From Burkholderia multivorans ATCC BAA-247 (GTDB taxonomy: Bacteria > Pseudomonadota > Gammaproteobacteria > Burkholderiales > Burkholderiaceae): a DNA stretch of 64,000 nt. Positions within the stretch are counted from its first letter, which is position 1. Every line of letters starts with the position of its first letter. The stretch covers positions 2,914,001 through 2,978,000 of the forward strand of contig NZ_CP009832.1 of NCBI RefSeq assembly GCF_000959525.1, read 5' to 3'. The position numbers were made by a program, and so were the translations under genes. Positions 63,767 to 64,000 of the stretch are shown here, piece after piece. Under the pieces are notes generated by a model. That model was not told where the DNA came from and made no database searches. It saw only the letters and a list, made by a program, of their open reading frames with translations.

Positions 63767-64000
63767 ATGGCAACGTTAGGCGGGCAAATTGCACACTCGC
63801 CGATGACGGCCGAAGAGAAGAAGGTGATCTTCGCGTCGTCGCTCGGTACGGTGTTCGAGTGGTACGACTTCTACCTGGCCGGGTCGCTCGCGGCCTACAT
63901 CAGCAAGAGCTTCTTCTCCGGCGTCAATCCGACCGCGGCCTTCATCTTCACGCTGCTCGGCTTCGCGGCCGGCTTCGCGGTGCGGCCGTTCGGCGCACTC
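63767..64000 (+). CDS. MHS-family major facilitator transporter (partial, runs off right edge)
   Basis: The first 78 residues of a metabolite:H+ symporter. The start MATLGGQIAHSPMTAEEKKV is followed by VIFASSLGTVFEWYDFYLAGS, the MHS hallmark (first span, with the FEWYDF motif), and TLLGFAAGFAVRPFGA (second span). Members import citrate, 2-oxoglutarate, shikimate or proline/betaine. It is downstream of a TctDE-type sensor pair. The ATG at 63767 has TTGGAGA nine bases upstream. Substrate cannot be read from the part seen. Confidence 0.9.
   Translation, partial: MATLGGQIAHSPMTAEEKKVIFASSLGTVFEWYDFYLAGSLAAYISKSFFSGVNPTAAFIFTLLGFAAGFAVRPFGAL

Overview
The window is high-GC beta-proteobacterial chromosome, most like Burkholderia (cepacia complex or a close relative). 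Evidence: very strong G/C preference at third codon positions; a BpeAB-OprB-type RND efflux operon with a divergent AcrR/BpeR-type repressor; a PglL-type oligosaccharyltransferase next to a type IV pilin-like gene; an adhC-fghA formaldehyde pair; and housekeeping blocks (pgk-pyk-fba-purC-purE-purK-sua5, ilvE-zinc finger-waaF, sucCD, recA-recX) in orders I associate with that genus. It is gene-dense, ordinary core or near-core chromosome. I see no phage, insertion sequence, CRISPR array, rRNA or tRNA. Species cannot be fixed from sequence alone.

Layout. 1-7478 (minus): an eight-gene hexitol (sorbitol/mannitol/galactitol-type) operon: SDR dehydrogenase, PfkB kinase, GatZ/KbaZ-like protein, ABC binding protein, two permeases, a HAD phosphatase and the ATPase, which runs off the left edge. 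A clear sigma-70 promoter lies at 7565-7593. 7820-10927 (plus): a Zur-like regulator and a znuA-znuC-znuB metal-uptake operon. 11077-14694 (minus): S-formylglutathione hydrolase, glutathione-dependent formaldehyde dehydrogenase, and xylulokinase. 15118-16494 (plus): a xanthine/urate permease behind a structured leader. 16883-23940: the RND efflux operon and divergent TetR regulator, with a shared AcrR-type palindromic operator. 24131-26824: a GlxA-type AraC regulator, a CoxG-like protein, a DUF427 protein and a small secreted protein. 26928-30523 (minus): an OmpR-type two-component system followed by a DegP/MucD protease; four phased CTTAAG-like elements sit in front of the protease gene. 30699-34565 (plus): PBP4, a sterol-desaturase-type membrane protein and a GDSL lipoprotein esterase.

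34683-42933 (minus): sua5, purK, purE, purC, fba, pyk and pgk, separated by intrinsic terminators. 43212-44287 (minus): azlD-azlC, divergent from ilvE. 44479-49043 (plus): ilvE, a CHCC zinc-finger protein, waaF, a SnoaL-like protein, a YheT-type hydrolase and an unrecognised conserved protein. 49132-52112: an M48 protease with repeat-type C terminus, moaC, and a small TonB-C-like lipoprotein. A 592-base non-coding stretch follows and holds two degenerate direct-repeat units of about 130 bases. 52705-56015 (minus): PglL, pilin and TerC. 56173-61030 (minus): sucD, sucC, a DUF2889 protein, recX and recA, the last under a LexA-box promoter. 61219-64000 (plus): a TctD/TctE-type two-component system and the start of an MHS-family major facilitator transporter.

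How the genes work together. The left operon imports a hexitol, oxidises it to a ketohexose, phosphorylates it and probably epimerises it into the fructose-6-phosphate pool. The pgk-pyk-fba block is the lower glycolytic set. The most informative regulatory signals are the CTTAAG array upstream of degP, the AcrR-type operator between bpeA and bpeR, the leader hairpin before the xanthine permease, a 12-base inverted repeat before the AraC-type gene, and the LexA-box promoter of recA. None of these amounts to a wholly undescribed system. The best candidates for new biology are the GatZ homologue without an aldolase partner, the metal-binding protein with Glu in place of a His ligand, and the pilin-linked PglL.
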